55,564 nucleotides of DNA from PVC group bacterium (GTDB lineage Bacteria; Verrucomicrobiota; Kiritimatiellia; CAIKKV01; CAITUY01): the NCBI GenBank assembly GCA_945870225.1, contig CAMBRF010000020.1, forward strand, positions 1-55,564, in the 5' to 3' direction. How positions within the stretch are numbered: the first letter of the stretch is position 1; the number at the start of each line of letters is the position of its first letter. The position numbers and the translations under genes are program-made. This document shows positions 43,590-53,400 of the stretch, in pieces. The notes beneath the pieces were generated by a model, which ran no database searches, had not been told where the DNA came from, and saw only the letters and a list, made by a program, of their open reading frames with translations.

Positions 43590-44153
43590 TCATACCGCCA
43601 TCATTTCCTTCTCTTTCGCCGTGAGTGCAGCATCCACCCTGGCGATGGCCGCATCGGTCTCCTTCTGGATCTGGGAAAGCGCCTGATCGCGGTCGTCTTC
43701 GGTTATCTTGCTGTTCTTTTGGAGCGCCTTGATCTGCTCGTTGGCTTCGCGGCGGATGTTGCGCACGGCGACGCGGCATTCCTCCGCCATGCGTTTCGCC
43801 ACCTTGGCAAGTTCCTTGCGCCGTTCCTCGCTCAGCTCAGGGATCATGATGCGAATAACCCGCCCGTCGTTCATGGGGGTGACGCCCAGGTTGGCGCCGA
43901 GAATGGCTTTCTCGATGGCAGGCAACGCCGTGGGATCGTATGAATTGATGACGATCAGGCGGGGTTCAGGGGTGGAGATGCCGCCAATCTCTCGTAAGCG
44001 GGTCAGGGTCCCATAGTAGGGCACCATGACATTCTCCACGAGGCTGGGGGAGGCTTTCCCCGTTCGCAGGCCGGAAAATTCCTGATGCAGGAACGCCAGG
44101 CACTTGGTCATTTTATCGTCCGCTTCCAGCAGCACATCATCAACTGACTCCAT
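43590..44153 (-). CDS. frr: Ribosome recycling factor
   Basis: Protein of 187 residues that, with EF-G, splits post-termination ribosomes. Typical features are the helical domain I ends ([43 protein letters not shown] with I for L variants), [26 protein letters not shown] and the C-terminal helix with [16 protein letters not shown] sequence. The ATG at 44153 is preceded by GGAGG and lies inside the pyrH end (14-base overlap); a 28-residue upstream extension of the open frame is rejected. pyrH-frr is a classic conserved pair. Confidence 0.96.
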   Translation of the reverse strand: MESVDDVLLEADDKMTKCLAFLHQEFSGLRTGKASPSLVENVMVPYYGTLTRLREIGGISTPEPRLIVINSYDPTALPAIEKAILGANLGVTPMNDGRVIRIMIPELSEERRKELAKVAKRMAEECRVAVRNIRREANEQIKALQKNSKITEDDRDQALSQIQKETDAAIARVDAALTAKEKEMMAV

Positions 44154-44898
44154 GGGGTCCTCCTTCGTCCGATATAACCGTTCCAATAGGTTCTCCGGCC
44201 ACCACTTTCTCGAGATTGCCGGCCTTGAAGAAATCAAAAACCACGATGGGGATGCGATTTTCCATACATAGGGCGAACGCCGCCGCGTCCATGATCTTAA
44301 GCTGTTTCTCGATGGCCTCTTGGTAGGTCAGTTTCTCGTAGCGCTTGGCCGAGGGATGTTTCACGGGGTCGGCCGTATAGACGCCATCCACTTTGGTGGC
44401 CTTGAGCACGGCATCGGCATCGATTTCACTGGCGCGCAATGCCGCCGCCGTGTCGGTGCTGAAATAGGGATTGCCGGTGCCTCCTCCGAAAATGACGACG
44501 CGCCCCTTGGAAAGATGGCGTACGGCACGGCGCAGGATGAAGGGCTCGGCGATCTGTCGCATTTCAATGGCGGTCTGGACGCGGGTGTCGACGTTCTCTT
44601 TTTCCAATGCGTCCTGGATGGCCAGCGAATTGATCACCGTGGCGAGCATTCCCATGTAATCCCCGGTGTTGCGGTCGATGCCGCGCGTCTCGCCGATGTG
44701 TCCCCGGAAGATGTTGCCGCCCCCGACGACGATGGCTATTTCCACGCCCGTCTCCCGGACTCTCTTGATTTGACGGGCGAACCCCACTAACACCTCGGGG
44801 TCGATGCTGAGGCCGCTTTTTTTGCTTTGCAGCACTTCACCGCTCAGTTTAAGCAGGATGCGCTTGAATTTACTGGTTTTAGCCGGCTGCCTTGGCAT
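44140..44898 (-). CDS. pyrH: Uridylate kinase
   Basis: UMP kinase of 252 residues, forming UDP from UMP and ATP as a hexamer of the amino-acid-kinase fold. Signatures include [42 protein letters not shown] and [22 protein letters not shown]. Ends with [12 protein letters not shown]. The ATG at 44898 gives the normal N-terminus; the open frame continues to 45096 through the promoter region and is rejected there. It heads the minus-strand gene run. Confidence 0.96.
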   Translation of the reverse strand: MPRQPAKTSKFKRILLKLSGEVLQSKKSGLSIDPEVLVGFARQIKRVRETGVEIAIVVGGGNIFRGHIGETRGIDRNTGDYMGMLATVINSLAIQDALEKENVDTRVQTAIEMRQIAEPFILRRAVRHLSKGRVVIFGGGTGNPYFSTDTAAALRASEIDADAVLKATKVDGVYTADPVKHPSAKRYEKLTYQEAIEKQLKIMDAAAFALCMENRIPIVVFDFFKAGNLEKVVAGEPIGTVISDEGGPHGVS

Positions 44899-44920
44899 AT
44901 GTTTCACCTTGGATAAAACA

Positions 44921-44948
44921 ATAATAATATCGATATACGGGTTTTCAA
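44921..44948 (-). promoter_or_regulatory. Promoter of the pyrH-frr run
   Basis: On the minus strand TTGAAA (44948-44943) and TATTAT (44926-44921) are 16 bp apart. The predicted start site leaves a short leader of about 15 bases before the pyrH ATG. Confidence 0.55.
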
Positions 44949-45019
44949 GATAGGGCATGGCTGGATAAATGTAAAGGCTGAAGCGTTTTAAAAAAGGTTG
45001 AAAAACGCGATTCAAGGCT

Positions 45020-45048
45020 TTACAGGGGAGAATTGATCGGCTATATGT
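45020..45048 (+). promoter_or_regulatory. Promoter of tRNA-Ala
   Basis: TTTACA (45020-45025) and TATATG (45043-45048) are separated by 17 bp, ending 18 bases before the tRNA 5' end. Confidence 0.55.
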
Positions 45049-45066
45049 TCGCCTCCCTTCGTCAAA

Positions 45067-45142
45067 GGGGCGGTAGCTCAGTTGGTAGAGCACCACGTTC
45101 GCAACGTGGGGGTCGAGAGTTCGAATCTCTTCCGCTCCACCA
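45067..45142 (+). tRNA. tRNA-Ala (CGC)
   Basis: A 76-nt cloverleaf with encoded CCA. The anticodon stem CCACG/CGTGG encloses TTCGCAA, giving anticodon CGC for GCG codons. The acceptor stem GGGGCGG/CCGCTCC contains the G3-T70 wobble pair that identifies alanine tRNAs. The T arm has the standard GTTCGAATC-type loop. Confidence 0.95.
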
Positions 45143-45175
45143 CTTCAATTGACAGGGGCTCTCTCGGACATTGAT

Positions 45176-45619
45176 ATGCTTAACCACATTCAAAGTCTGT
45201 TCCTTACGGTGGGGCCGCTGTCCGTAATTCTCCAGATCGTTCTTTGTGTCCATGTGTACCGGACAGGGAGGCCTTTCTGGTGGATCTGGCTGATCATGAT
45301 GGGGTCCCTTCTTGGCTGTCTTCTTTATCTATTCCTCGAGGTCCTCCCGGATGCCCGACGGAACAATTCCCGTATGATGCGGCTGAATCGTGCGCTGCAC
45401 GAGAAAAACGAGGAATTAGAGGCGGCTTTGGCCAAGGTCAATTTACTGAGCGGTCTCCTGCCCATCTGTGCGGGCTGCAAACAGATCCGTGATGACAAGG
45501 GGTATTGGATTCAAGTCGAAAGCTATATCCAGAAGCACTCTGAAGTGACCTTTACCCACGGCATGTGCCCGAAGTGCATCGAGAAGTACTACCCCGACCT
45601 TGAAGGAGAAAAAACATGA
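45176..45619 (+). CDS. PLDc_N membrane protein with Cys-rich sensor-kinase-type tail
   Basis: Protein of 147 residues. Two N-terminal helices (LFLTVGPLSVILQIVLCVHVYR; WWIWLIMMGSLLGCLLYLFLEVLP) form a PLDc_N-type membrane domain. A coiled coil (NRALHEKNEELEAALAKV) follows. The tail LLPICAGCKQIRDDKGYW...GMCPKCIEKYYPD has two CxxC pairs and matches a motif usually found at the C-terminus of PAS-containing and response-regulator proteins. Function unknown; a redox or metal sensor is plausible. The start may be TTG 45149 or ATG 45176; the ATG begins just before the first helix. It overlaps the next gene by four bases. Confidence 0.75.
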   Translation: MLNHIQSLFLTVGPLSVILQIVLCVHVYRTGRPFWWIWLIMMGSLLGCLLYLFLEVLPDARRNNSRMMRLNRALHEKNEELEAALAKVNLLSGLLPICAGCKQIRDDKGYWIQVESYIQKHSEVTFTHGMCPKCIEKYYPDLEGEKT

Positions 45620-46092
45620 ATCTGGACTACCTGTCCAGGACTGCGAAACAACTCCGTCAACCATCTGCTGCTGCCGCCGCCGGATTTGAGGCTGCGCGTG
45701 AAAGCCTGGCGGAGGAACTCAGTCGTCAGATGGCGGCTCGGCCTGATCTGGAGAAGCTTATCGGTCCCGGGAATATGGCCATGATGCAGGATAACAGCCG
45801 TAACTTTTGTCGATTCATGGGCTCGATGTTCTTTGCTTATGAATCGGAAGTGTTGGCGCAGACGGCTCTGTGGGTTTTTCGGGCATACCGTTCCCATGGT
45901 TTTCATACGACTTACTGGCCCGCCAATCTGGATACGTTCGTTGAGATCGCCCGCAAGCGGCTCCCTGCCACGACTTTTGATGAGATCTACCCATTCTTTC
46001 AGTGGCTTATCGTCAATATCCCGACTTTTGTGAAGATCACTGATGAGCAACTCGCCGAACCCCTGTCGCCAGAGCCCCGTCATGTATTGTAG
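45616..46092 (+). CDS. Hypothetical helical protein
   Basis: I do not recognise this 158-residue protein. It is mostly alpha-helical with no signal peptide or membrane segment. It has a Met-rich stretch (GPGNMAMMQDNSRNFCRFMGSMFF) and aromatic-rich helices (ALWVFRAYRSHGFHTTYWPANLD; DEIYPFFQWLIVNIPTFV), suggesting a ligand pocket. AAGGAG precedes the ATG, which overlaps the preceding gene stop, so the two are co-translated and may function together. Confidence 0.65.
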   Translation: MNLDYLSRTAKQLRQPSAAAAAGFEAARESLAEELSRQMAARPDLEKLIGPGNMAMMQDNSRNFCRFMGSMFFAYESEVLAQTALWVFRAYRSHGFHTTYWPANLDTFVEIARKRLPATTFDEIYPFFQWLIVNIPTFVKITDEQLAEPLSPEPRHVL

Positions 46093-46094
46093 TG

Positions 46095-46120
46095 CCGCTC
46101 AATCCAATTAAAATGAGCGG
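46095..46120. terminator. Stem-loop at convergent gene ends
   Basis: CCGCTCA (46095-46101) pairs with TGAGCGG (46114-46120) around an AT-rich 12-nt loop. It lies just after the plus-strand gene stop (46092) and across the stop of the minus-strand DUF1573 gene (46108). It could terminate both, though there is no T tract. Confidence 0.4.
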
Positions 46121-47114
46121 AGAGGTATTCTGACGGGGATGTCCAGCGGTGCTACCCCGGGGATGTCGGTGAGAATCCGGACGACGGCTCCGGAGTTCAC
46201 TCCATCGGACAGTACAGGCCCCACCTTCAATCTTACCCAGGAGGGCTTCATGCTGTGAATCCGCGCCGGGAACAGGGGTGGGGTGACCATGACATTGGTC
46301 ACGCTGAAGGGTTGATCGTTATGCCGGCGCAAGACCACGTAGCGCACATTATTCTGGGTGTCCGGCCCCGTTGAGTCGAACACGACTTCGGCGGGGTAGG
46401 CGTTGAGATCACGCACCACTGAGCTCTGGATGGGAACGGTCAGGCGGGGGAATCGGGGGTGATCGGTTGAAATAATCACCAGGCCCTGCAAGGTGCCTGA
46501 TGGGGCGTTCGAGGAAGGTGTCACCATTATAGTCCCATAGCCCGGTGTGTTAGTCTCAAGGACCGCTTGGAAAAATGAGCCCTGAGCCTCCATCGCTGTG
46601 ATCCGGGAGGTTGACGCAGACTGCCCCGTGAGCACAATCCGCTGTGCCGTCGGGCGGGTTAGGGGAGAGTAAGTGAATGCAATTTGGAGGGGGGTCACGG
46701 AGAGATCGGTGACCGCTGTTCCACTCAGTTGGCACTGGAAGACAGGTTTTTCGGGGTCATTGGTGTGAAGATAGATGTTGGTTCGCTTGAGACCAACGAC
46801 TCCCCGCAAACTCAGTCGGGCGCTTAGGACGGCATTGCTTCCCGGTTCGATGGTGTTTTGATCGAGCACGGCGCGGGTACAGCCACAGCCGCTGCGAACC
46901 TGGGAGATGACCAGGGGGGCTTGCCCGTATTCCGGATCTCGAAATTATGGTCAACTTCGGCACTGTTCGGTTTGACTCCAAAGTCATAAAGTGGCGCGTC
47001 ACAGGAGATGTGGGGTCGGGGCGGATTGGTTTGCCCTAAACCGGTGTCGCAAAGCGTTATCATGGCGGCTAGCCCAAGCCATGCTGCCTGCCTTGTCGAA
47101 ATGAATGTCTTCAT
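46108..47114 (-). pseudogene. DUF1573-type exported protein interrupted by a frameshift
   Basis: Two minus-strand frames join into one protein of about 335 residues. The 5' frame starts at 47114 with a signal peptide (STRQAAWLGLAAMITLCDTGLGQ) and runs through FGVKPNSAEVDHNFEIRNTGKPP. The following residues of DUF1573 domains (LVISQVRSGCGCTRAVLDQNTIEPGS) are found only in the next frame. The switch is at a run of six C (46914-46919 as G on the plus strand); seven would restore the frame. The rest has ASH/DUF1573-like beta domains (TNIYLHTNDPEKPVFQCQLSG). It may be a true pseudogene, a slippage-expressed gene or a sequence error. Confidence 0.8.
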
Positions 47115-47325
47115 GGCGTGGTGATACTGCTCATCCCCCGGTCTTTCTGTCAAGCGGTACCACTAAAACCGATGGAAAACCCCTTGGAAAAACATTCAAA
47201 ATCATTGTATTTTCACTCCAGTCTTTGTACCGTCCGCAAACGGATCGTTCTAAATGCAGACACTGTCGGGGTTTTAATCGGTAGAATTAGCAGGGGGCTC
47301 TCTAAAACAACCAAAGCAGTGGCAT

Positions 47326-47353
47326 TGCTATAATTTTACAATACGTGTAAAAT
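47326..47353 (+). promoter_or_regulatory. Extended -10 promoter with overlapping palindromes before the giant gene
   Basis: The 384-bp gap 47115-47498 holds no gene that I can support. TGCTATAAT (47326-47334) is a consensus extended -10 element without a strong -35. It overlaps ATTTTACA (47333-47340) paired with TGTAAAAT (47346-47353) across ATACG. That spacer also pairs with CGTAT at 47354-47358. This suggests a regulated promoter with an operator, leaving a leader of about 155 bases. Confidence 0.45.
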
Positions 47354-47498
47354 CGTATTTAATGCGAGGCTGGCGTTCAAGTCGCGAGCACAACTATCAG
47401 CTGACAATAAATTGGTGTGGGTGCTTTTTGTTTTCCGTGCTTTGATCCGAACTCGGGGGAGCTATTCGGCAAGAACATATTTCCAGAAGGTTCCATCA

Positions 47499-50400
47499 AT
47501 GAGCAAATTCATTAAAGGTATTTTGGTGTTTATTGCGGTGGGTTTTCTTCTGTTTCACGGAGGAAACAGTTGGGCGGATAATCCCGCGAACGACTTGCGG
47601 ATCGAGGTGATAGCCGCGTATAATCTCGTGGTAGACTCCAACGTGGAGTCGCCCTCCAGCTATGCGCCGCAGGCCGCCTATCTGGGTGCCAAGTTTTACA
47701 ATGACGGGACAAATGAGCTGACCGGCGTTGTCGCTTATATCGGCAATTACATCGATGGCACCAACGACTTGGCGGGGCGTTATCCGACGAACTATCATCA
47801 GGCGTATCCCGCGATTACAGGGCCCACCAACGGGGCTTTTTCGCTGACGCATGAGGGCGGGTCGGCGGGGCTGGGCGATGCTACGCGCTATGTTGGCACG
47901 ATAGCGCCGGGGTCCTACGTGACGATCTACTGGCTGGTCAGTTACCCCAATGTGGACATCAACAGTAAGGCGGTATGGGGGCCTAGCGTTAAGCCGGATG
48001 ACGATTTGAAGCTGTATTACGACATCTGGGCCAAGGGGAGCCGTGCGGGCAGTTCCGTTTTGGCGGAGACGACGCGCGACGTGACGACGCGGAATGAAAT
48101 TTCGGCGATGGCGAACAAGATCTTCCCGAATTCAGCCAACAAGGTCCCCTATGAATACCAGCAGATGCTGGAGAAGTATGCGCCGGCATGGACCAATATC
48201 GCCGATGACGGATCACCGGGGACGATCATTAAGACCGAGGGCGTCTGGTATGACCTCGGCAATATCGGTGAGGGGTTTGACAACGATGGCGACCTAGTTG
48301 CGGACCGCAACTTCTGGATGCAGCCGGTGGGTGACCCCACGCTGTTCGACGCGGGGGTGTTCCGCCTGGTGAAGACGCATGTCCTGGTTGTGGTCAAGCT
48401 GAAGACCGGCGGGGAGCTTGTGTATGTGGCGGAGGACCAGCTCTATTTCCAGAACGTACCCGAGAATAACGGGGCGGTGGGGTATGTGGCCTATGACTTC
48501 ATGTCGCTCGGGGGTGGCGGATCCTCGACATTGACGCCTTACCAGGAAGTGGCGTCGGGCCGGGATAATGAGAAATTCAACGGAGACTATGGGGCGACCC
48601 TTGGGCGAGGACTGTCCAGTCCGGAGCCGTCGGTCAGCATGGCCAAGGATGCATCGCGCGTGTCGGTCGACCCGGGGACGAACATTCTATACACGATTGC
48701 GTTCACCAATACGGGGGCGGTGGCGATCGGAAACCCGGATCTGGGATTGCCGTTGACGATCCAGGACCGGATCCCCACGGGAACAACGTATGTGGCGGGG
48801 AGTGCCACCAACAACATGGTCATTCCGGCGGGAGGCACAAACATCCAGGTGCTCTACTCGACCAACAATGCGTCCACATGGTTATCCTCGGAGCCGGCGC
48901 CGGCCACGGCGGTGACGCACCTGCAATGGTGGTTGAGCAATGCCTTCGGCACGGGCACCAGCGGGCGGGTGAGTTTCCAGGTCACGGTGGCCAGTCCCTA
49001 TACGAACGGGCCGGTCATCAACAACGTGGCCGGGCTGGGGCTGGGCAGTGCGGTGCCCTTCCTGACGGATGACGCCAACACCCTGGTGACGGGAACCAAC
49101 CGGCTGGGGGACACGGTGTTCCTGGACAACGGCAGTGAAGCGGCCTTCGGGAACGGTATTCAGAATGCGGGTGAGCCGGGAATTTCCAACGTCACGGTCA
49201 ATCTTTACTACGACGTGAACACCAACAGGGTCCGGGAAGCGGGCGACCTCTTCCTTACGAATGCGGTGACAGGGACCAACGGGGTGTACGGGTTTACCAA
49301 CCTGGTCGCGGGGTGGTATGTGGCGGTGGTCGATCTGGCGGACCCGGATCTGCCGTTTGGAAATACAGCTACCACGCCCACCTCTTTCGGGGCCAGGCTG
49401 GGCACGGGCGGGACCAATGTCTTCCTGGCGGCGGATTACGGGTTTGCGCCGGCGTTGACGATGACCAAGAGCCTGCTCGGTACAAATATCCTATATGAGG
49501 GGCGGACGGTATCCTATGCGCTGGATGTGATGAATCGGTTGCCCGGGAACGGGATGGAGTCGGGCGGATCGATGAAGTACAGCATATATGCGACCACGGG
49601 GACAGCCTCCTCTACTAGCTGGTCCACAACAACCAACGGCTGGACTCCGAGTGCGGTGGACAACCAGTATGCATATTGGAAACCCGGGTCAGGCTCCCCC
49701 GATATCTTGACCTTGACGGGATATAGCGCCGTGGTGGGGGCAGCCGCGCCAACACAGGTGGTGTGGAAGATCCCAATGACTAATAATACCAGCGGAGGTG
49801 CCGAATCTTGGAGGCCGGATGACAGGGTGCGAATTGAATTATTCACCGGCACCACGCTGGTCAACACCTACAGTAATTCGGTGATCAATGGTTATTCCAA
49901 CGGCATCCTGCAGGTGGATGTGAGCACAAATACGACATGGGACTGGACGAAGCTCGCGGCTGCCAAGTTCGTGATCACAGCATGGAAGGGGACTCCGGCT
50001 GGCACCGCCAGTTTAGGTATGGACCAGGCGATTCTGGACGTGACGACGACGGGCAGTGTGGGGGGTGTGTCGTCGTCGGGGACGCTCAAGCCGGTCCCTC
50101 TGTATGACACCTACAATACCAATGCCCTGCAGTTCGTATCGGCGTCGGTGATGCCGACCCTGGTGACGAATTCCGGGAGTACCGGGATGCTCTACTGGGC
50201 CGATCTCGGGCCGATCTATCCCGGCGGATCCAACCGGGTGACGGTGACGTTCAACGCGTTACAGCCCTATAGCAACTTGGTCTCGACGGTGACGAATGCC
50301 GCGGGGGTGACGAACGCATTGTTCCTTAACGGGTTGCCGGCCAACACGGCAACCAGCCAGGTGACGACGGCGGTACGGCCGACGGGGCGGATCGGGGATT

Positions 50401-53400
50401 TTGTCTGGCGTGATCTGGATCGGGACGGGGTGCAGGATGGCGGTTCCGAGACAGGTGTTTCGGGGGTCAGCGTGGTCCTGAGGCCGCCTGCCAATGCGGA
50501 TGCCGGTTCGGGCCTTGGGGTGCCGGTGACCAACATCACGGATTCGACGGGGTACTACCTGTTCGCGGGGATCTACGGGACTAACACGGGGAGTTATGTC
50601 ATTACCGTGCTGACCAACACCCTGCCGGGAGCCAGTCCGCTCAACACCTACGATCTGGATAACGGGACCAACACGCCCAATAACACGGTCACCAACTCCT
50701 TCAATCCGGCCGCCACTGACGGGACGGATGTCAGGACGAATGTGGACTTTGGGTACCTGTTGCAGACCCGGATCCAGGGGACGATCTGGAACGACGTCAA
50801 CCTGAACGGCACCAACTACGCCGAGAGCGGGGAGGGGTGGTTGACCAACGTGACGGTATACCTGTATGCGTCCAGCAACCTGACAACGGCGTTGGCGACC
50901 AACCTGTCGAGTACGAGCGGTTTCTTTTCCTTTACCGGAAATTACACGGGGTCATATGTGCTGGTGGTGGCGACCAATATCGGGCCGCTTACGAACGGGA
51001 CTTGGGTGCAGACCTATGATACCGATGTCGGGACCTCAGGGTTAAGTAATCGGGTGGCTGTAACGGTGGCCAGTGGCGGAAGCGCCTGGGTGGATTTCAG
51101 TTACGCCCTGTCTGGCGCGTACAGCATCGGGGACCAGCTATACTACGACTGGAACAGCAACGGAGTGTTTCAGGCGAGTTCCGAGGAAGGGGTTCCCTTC
51201 ATTACGGTCAGGTTGTACGAGGATGAGAACACCAACGGGGTGGTGGAGACGGGGGTTGACGCTCTGGTAGCGGTGACGCAGACGGACACCAATGGTTACT
51301 ATATCTTCACGAACCTGCCGCCCGGCAACTATCAGGTGCTTGTCGACCATTCCGATCCGCAGATGCCTCCAGCCTATCTGACGACGGGGGATCCCTATGG
51401 AGCGAAGGATGGGCGGAGCGCTCTGACGATCACGACAGCCGTCAACACCAACCAGGATTTTGGGTATTGGCCGTACGGCACGGGTTCGCTTGGCGACACG
51501 GTGTGGCTGGATGGGAACGCGGACCGTGTCCAGAGCGGTTTTTCCGAGCGGGGGATCTCGAATATCACGGTCAGTCTTTCTGTGGATATGAATGGCGACG
51601 GGGTGTATGTGTTCCTGACCAATGCGGTGACGGATGTCAACGGGAACTACCTGTTTTCAGGCTTGCCGACCGCCAGCTACCGTGTGGAGGTGGATACGGC
51701 GGACAGTTCCCTGCCGAGTGACGCCTTTGGCTACAGGGTGGTGCCGACGACGGCCACCAACTTTACGGTGTCGGTCACCAACGGCGCGGCGACGCTGACG
51801 GCGGACTTCGGGTTTGCCAGGCTCGGGGCGGTGGGCGATACGATTTTTCAGGATCTCAACGCCAACGGCACGCAGGACGGGAGTGAACTGGGCGTATCCA
51901 ACGTCACCGTGCGCCTTTACTGGGACACCAATTCCAATAAGGTTTATGATGCCGGGGATGTCTGGGTGGCCGATACGGTCACGACGAACAATGGCACATA
52001 TCTGTTCGCCGCCCTGACGGCGGGACGCTATGTGGTCCTCGTGGCCAGCAACAGCATGGCGCTGTCCGGTTGGACCTTGACGGCCGATCCCAACAACGAT
52101 GGGTTGCCGTACGGGGATCCGCTAGCGACCAATTACGATCATCAAGTCGGTGTGGCTTTGCAGCCTGGTTCAAGTTTCATGGGGGCGGATTTCGGGTACC
52201 GGCCGCCCGGTGTCATCGGCGACACCCTTTGGTTCGATACGAACACGAACGGTGTACATGATGCGGGCGAGTATGGCATTCCGTATGTGACGGTGGGGCT
52301 TTATTCCAACACCACGTTGTTGGCGTCGAATGTCACCGATGATGCCGGGTATTACGGATTCGGCAACCTGTCGAATGGGACATACACGGTGAGGGTCTGG
52401 ACGAACGACGTTGATTTCCCGGCCAGCGTCACCAATGTGTATGATCCGGACGGGACAAATGACCATGCGGCGGTATCCATTGTCATCTTCAGCGGTGCCA
52501 TTGTCAGTGTTGGTGGGCAAGTGTGGACGAACGGGGATCTGGGGATTGACTTTGGCTACCGGTATGCGGGCAATAATTCGCTCGGCGGAACGATCGGGAT
52601 GGATGCCTTACCGTATGACGGGGTGATGGGGACGAACGGGACCGGGGTCGGGCCGGGGGAGGCGCCGTTCGAGGGGGTGACGGTCTATGCCTATCTCTGG
52701 ATGGATCTTGACAGCAACGGGGTGATGGTGGCTTCCGAGCGGACGCTGATCAACAGCACGACGACCAGCACGAACGGGGATTACCTTTTCACGGGGTTGC
52801 CCGATGCCATTGGCGGGGTGACCAACCGCTACGTCATTTCCACGGCACCGCCGCTGGGGCTGGAGGTTTATCTGACGACGACCACCGGGGTAGGGCAGGC
52901 CATCAGCGTGGTCAACACAACCAACTCGCAGGGGGTAACGAGCAGTGCTTATCAAATCCTGCCCATTGCATCGGTGATTACCAATGTGGACTTTGCGTTC
53001 CGTCCCGTCGGAGTGTTTGATTTTGGCGATCTGCCCAGTTCCTACGGAACGTTATTATCGGACCTGACTGCCGGACCCAAACACCAGGTGCGAACGACTC
53101 CGGATCTGTATCTGGGCGCAACGGTGGATGTCGAGGGGAACGGCAGTCCCACCGCCGGCGCGAATGGCGACAATTTGGCCGTCACCAACGACGAGGATGG
53201 TGTCGTGGCGGTCGGCCTGTGGCAGACCGGGACCACGGGAGGACAGGTTCGGGTGACGGTGGGGGCCGGCTCTGGTTGGCTGTGTGGGTATATGGATTTC
53301 AACCATGACGGCAATTTTGCCGACAGCAATGAGCTGTTTATCAGTCAGTCGGTGTCGTCAGGCGTGTATCCGATTCCTTTCGACTTGCCCAGCGGTGCCA

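Noticed and set aside
42681..43943. A 420-residue plus-strand frame antisense to the KTSRI-repeat gene and frr
   Set aside because: It is a by-product of GC-rich, repetitive coding on the other strand. It lacks a ribosome site and family similarity, and it overlaps a certain gene (frr).
47319..47331. TGGCATTGCTA as a sigma-54 promoter for the giant gene
   Set aside because: The -24 and -12 elements are too close together; the sequence is better read as an extended -10.
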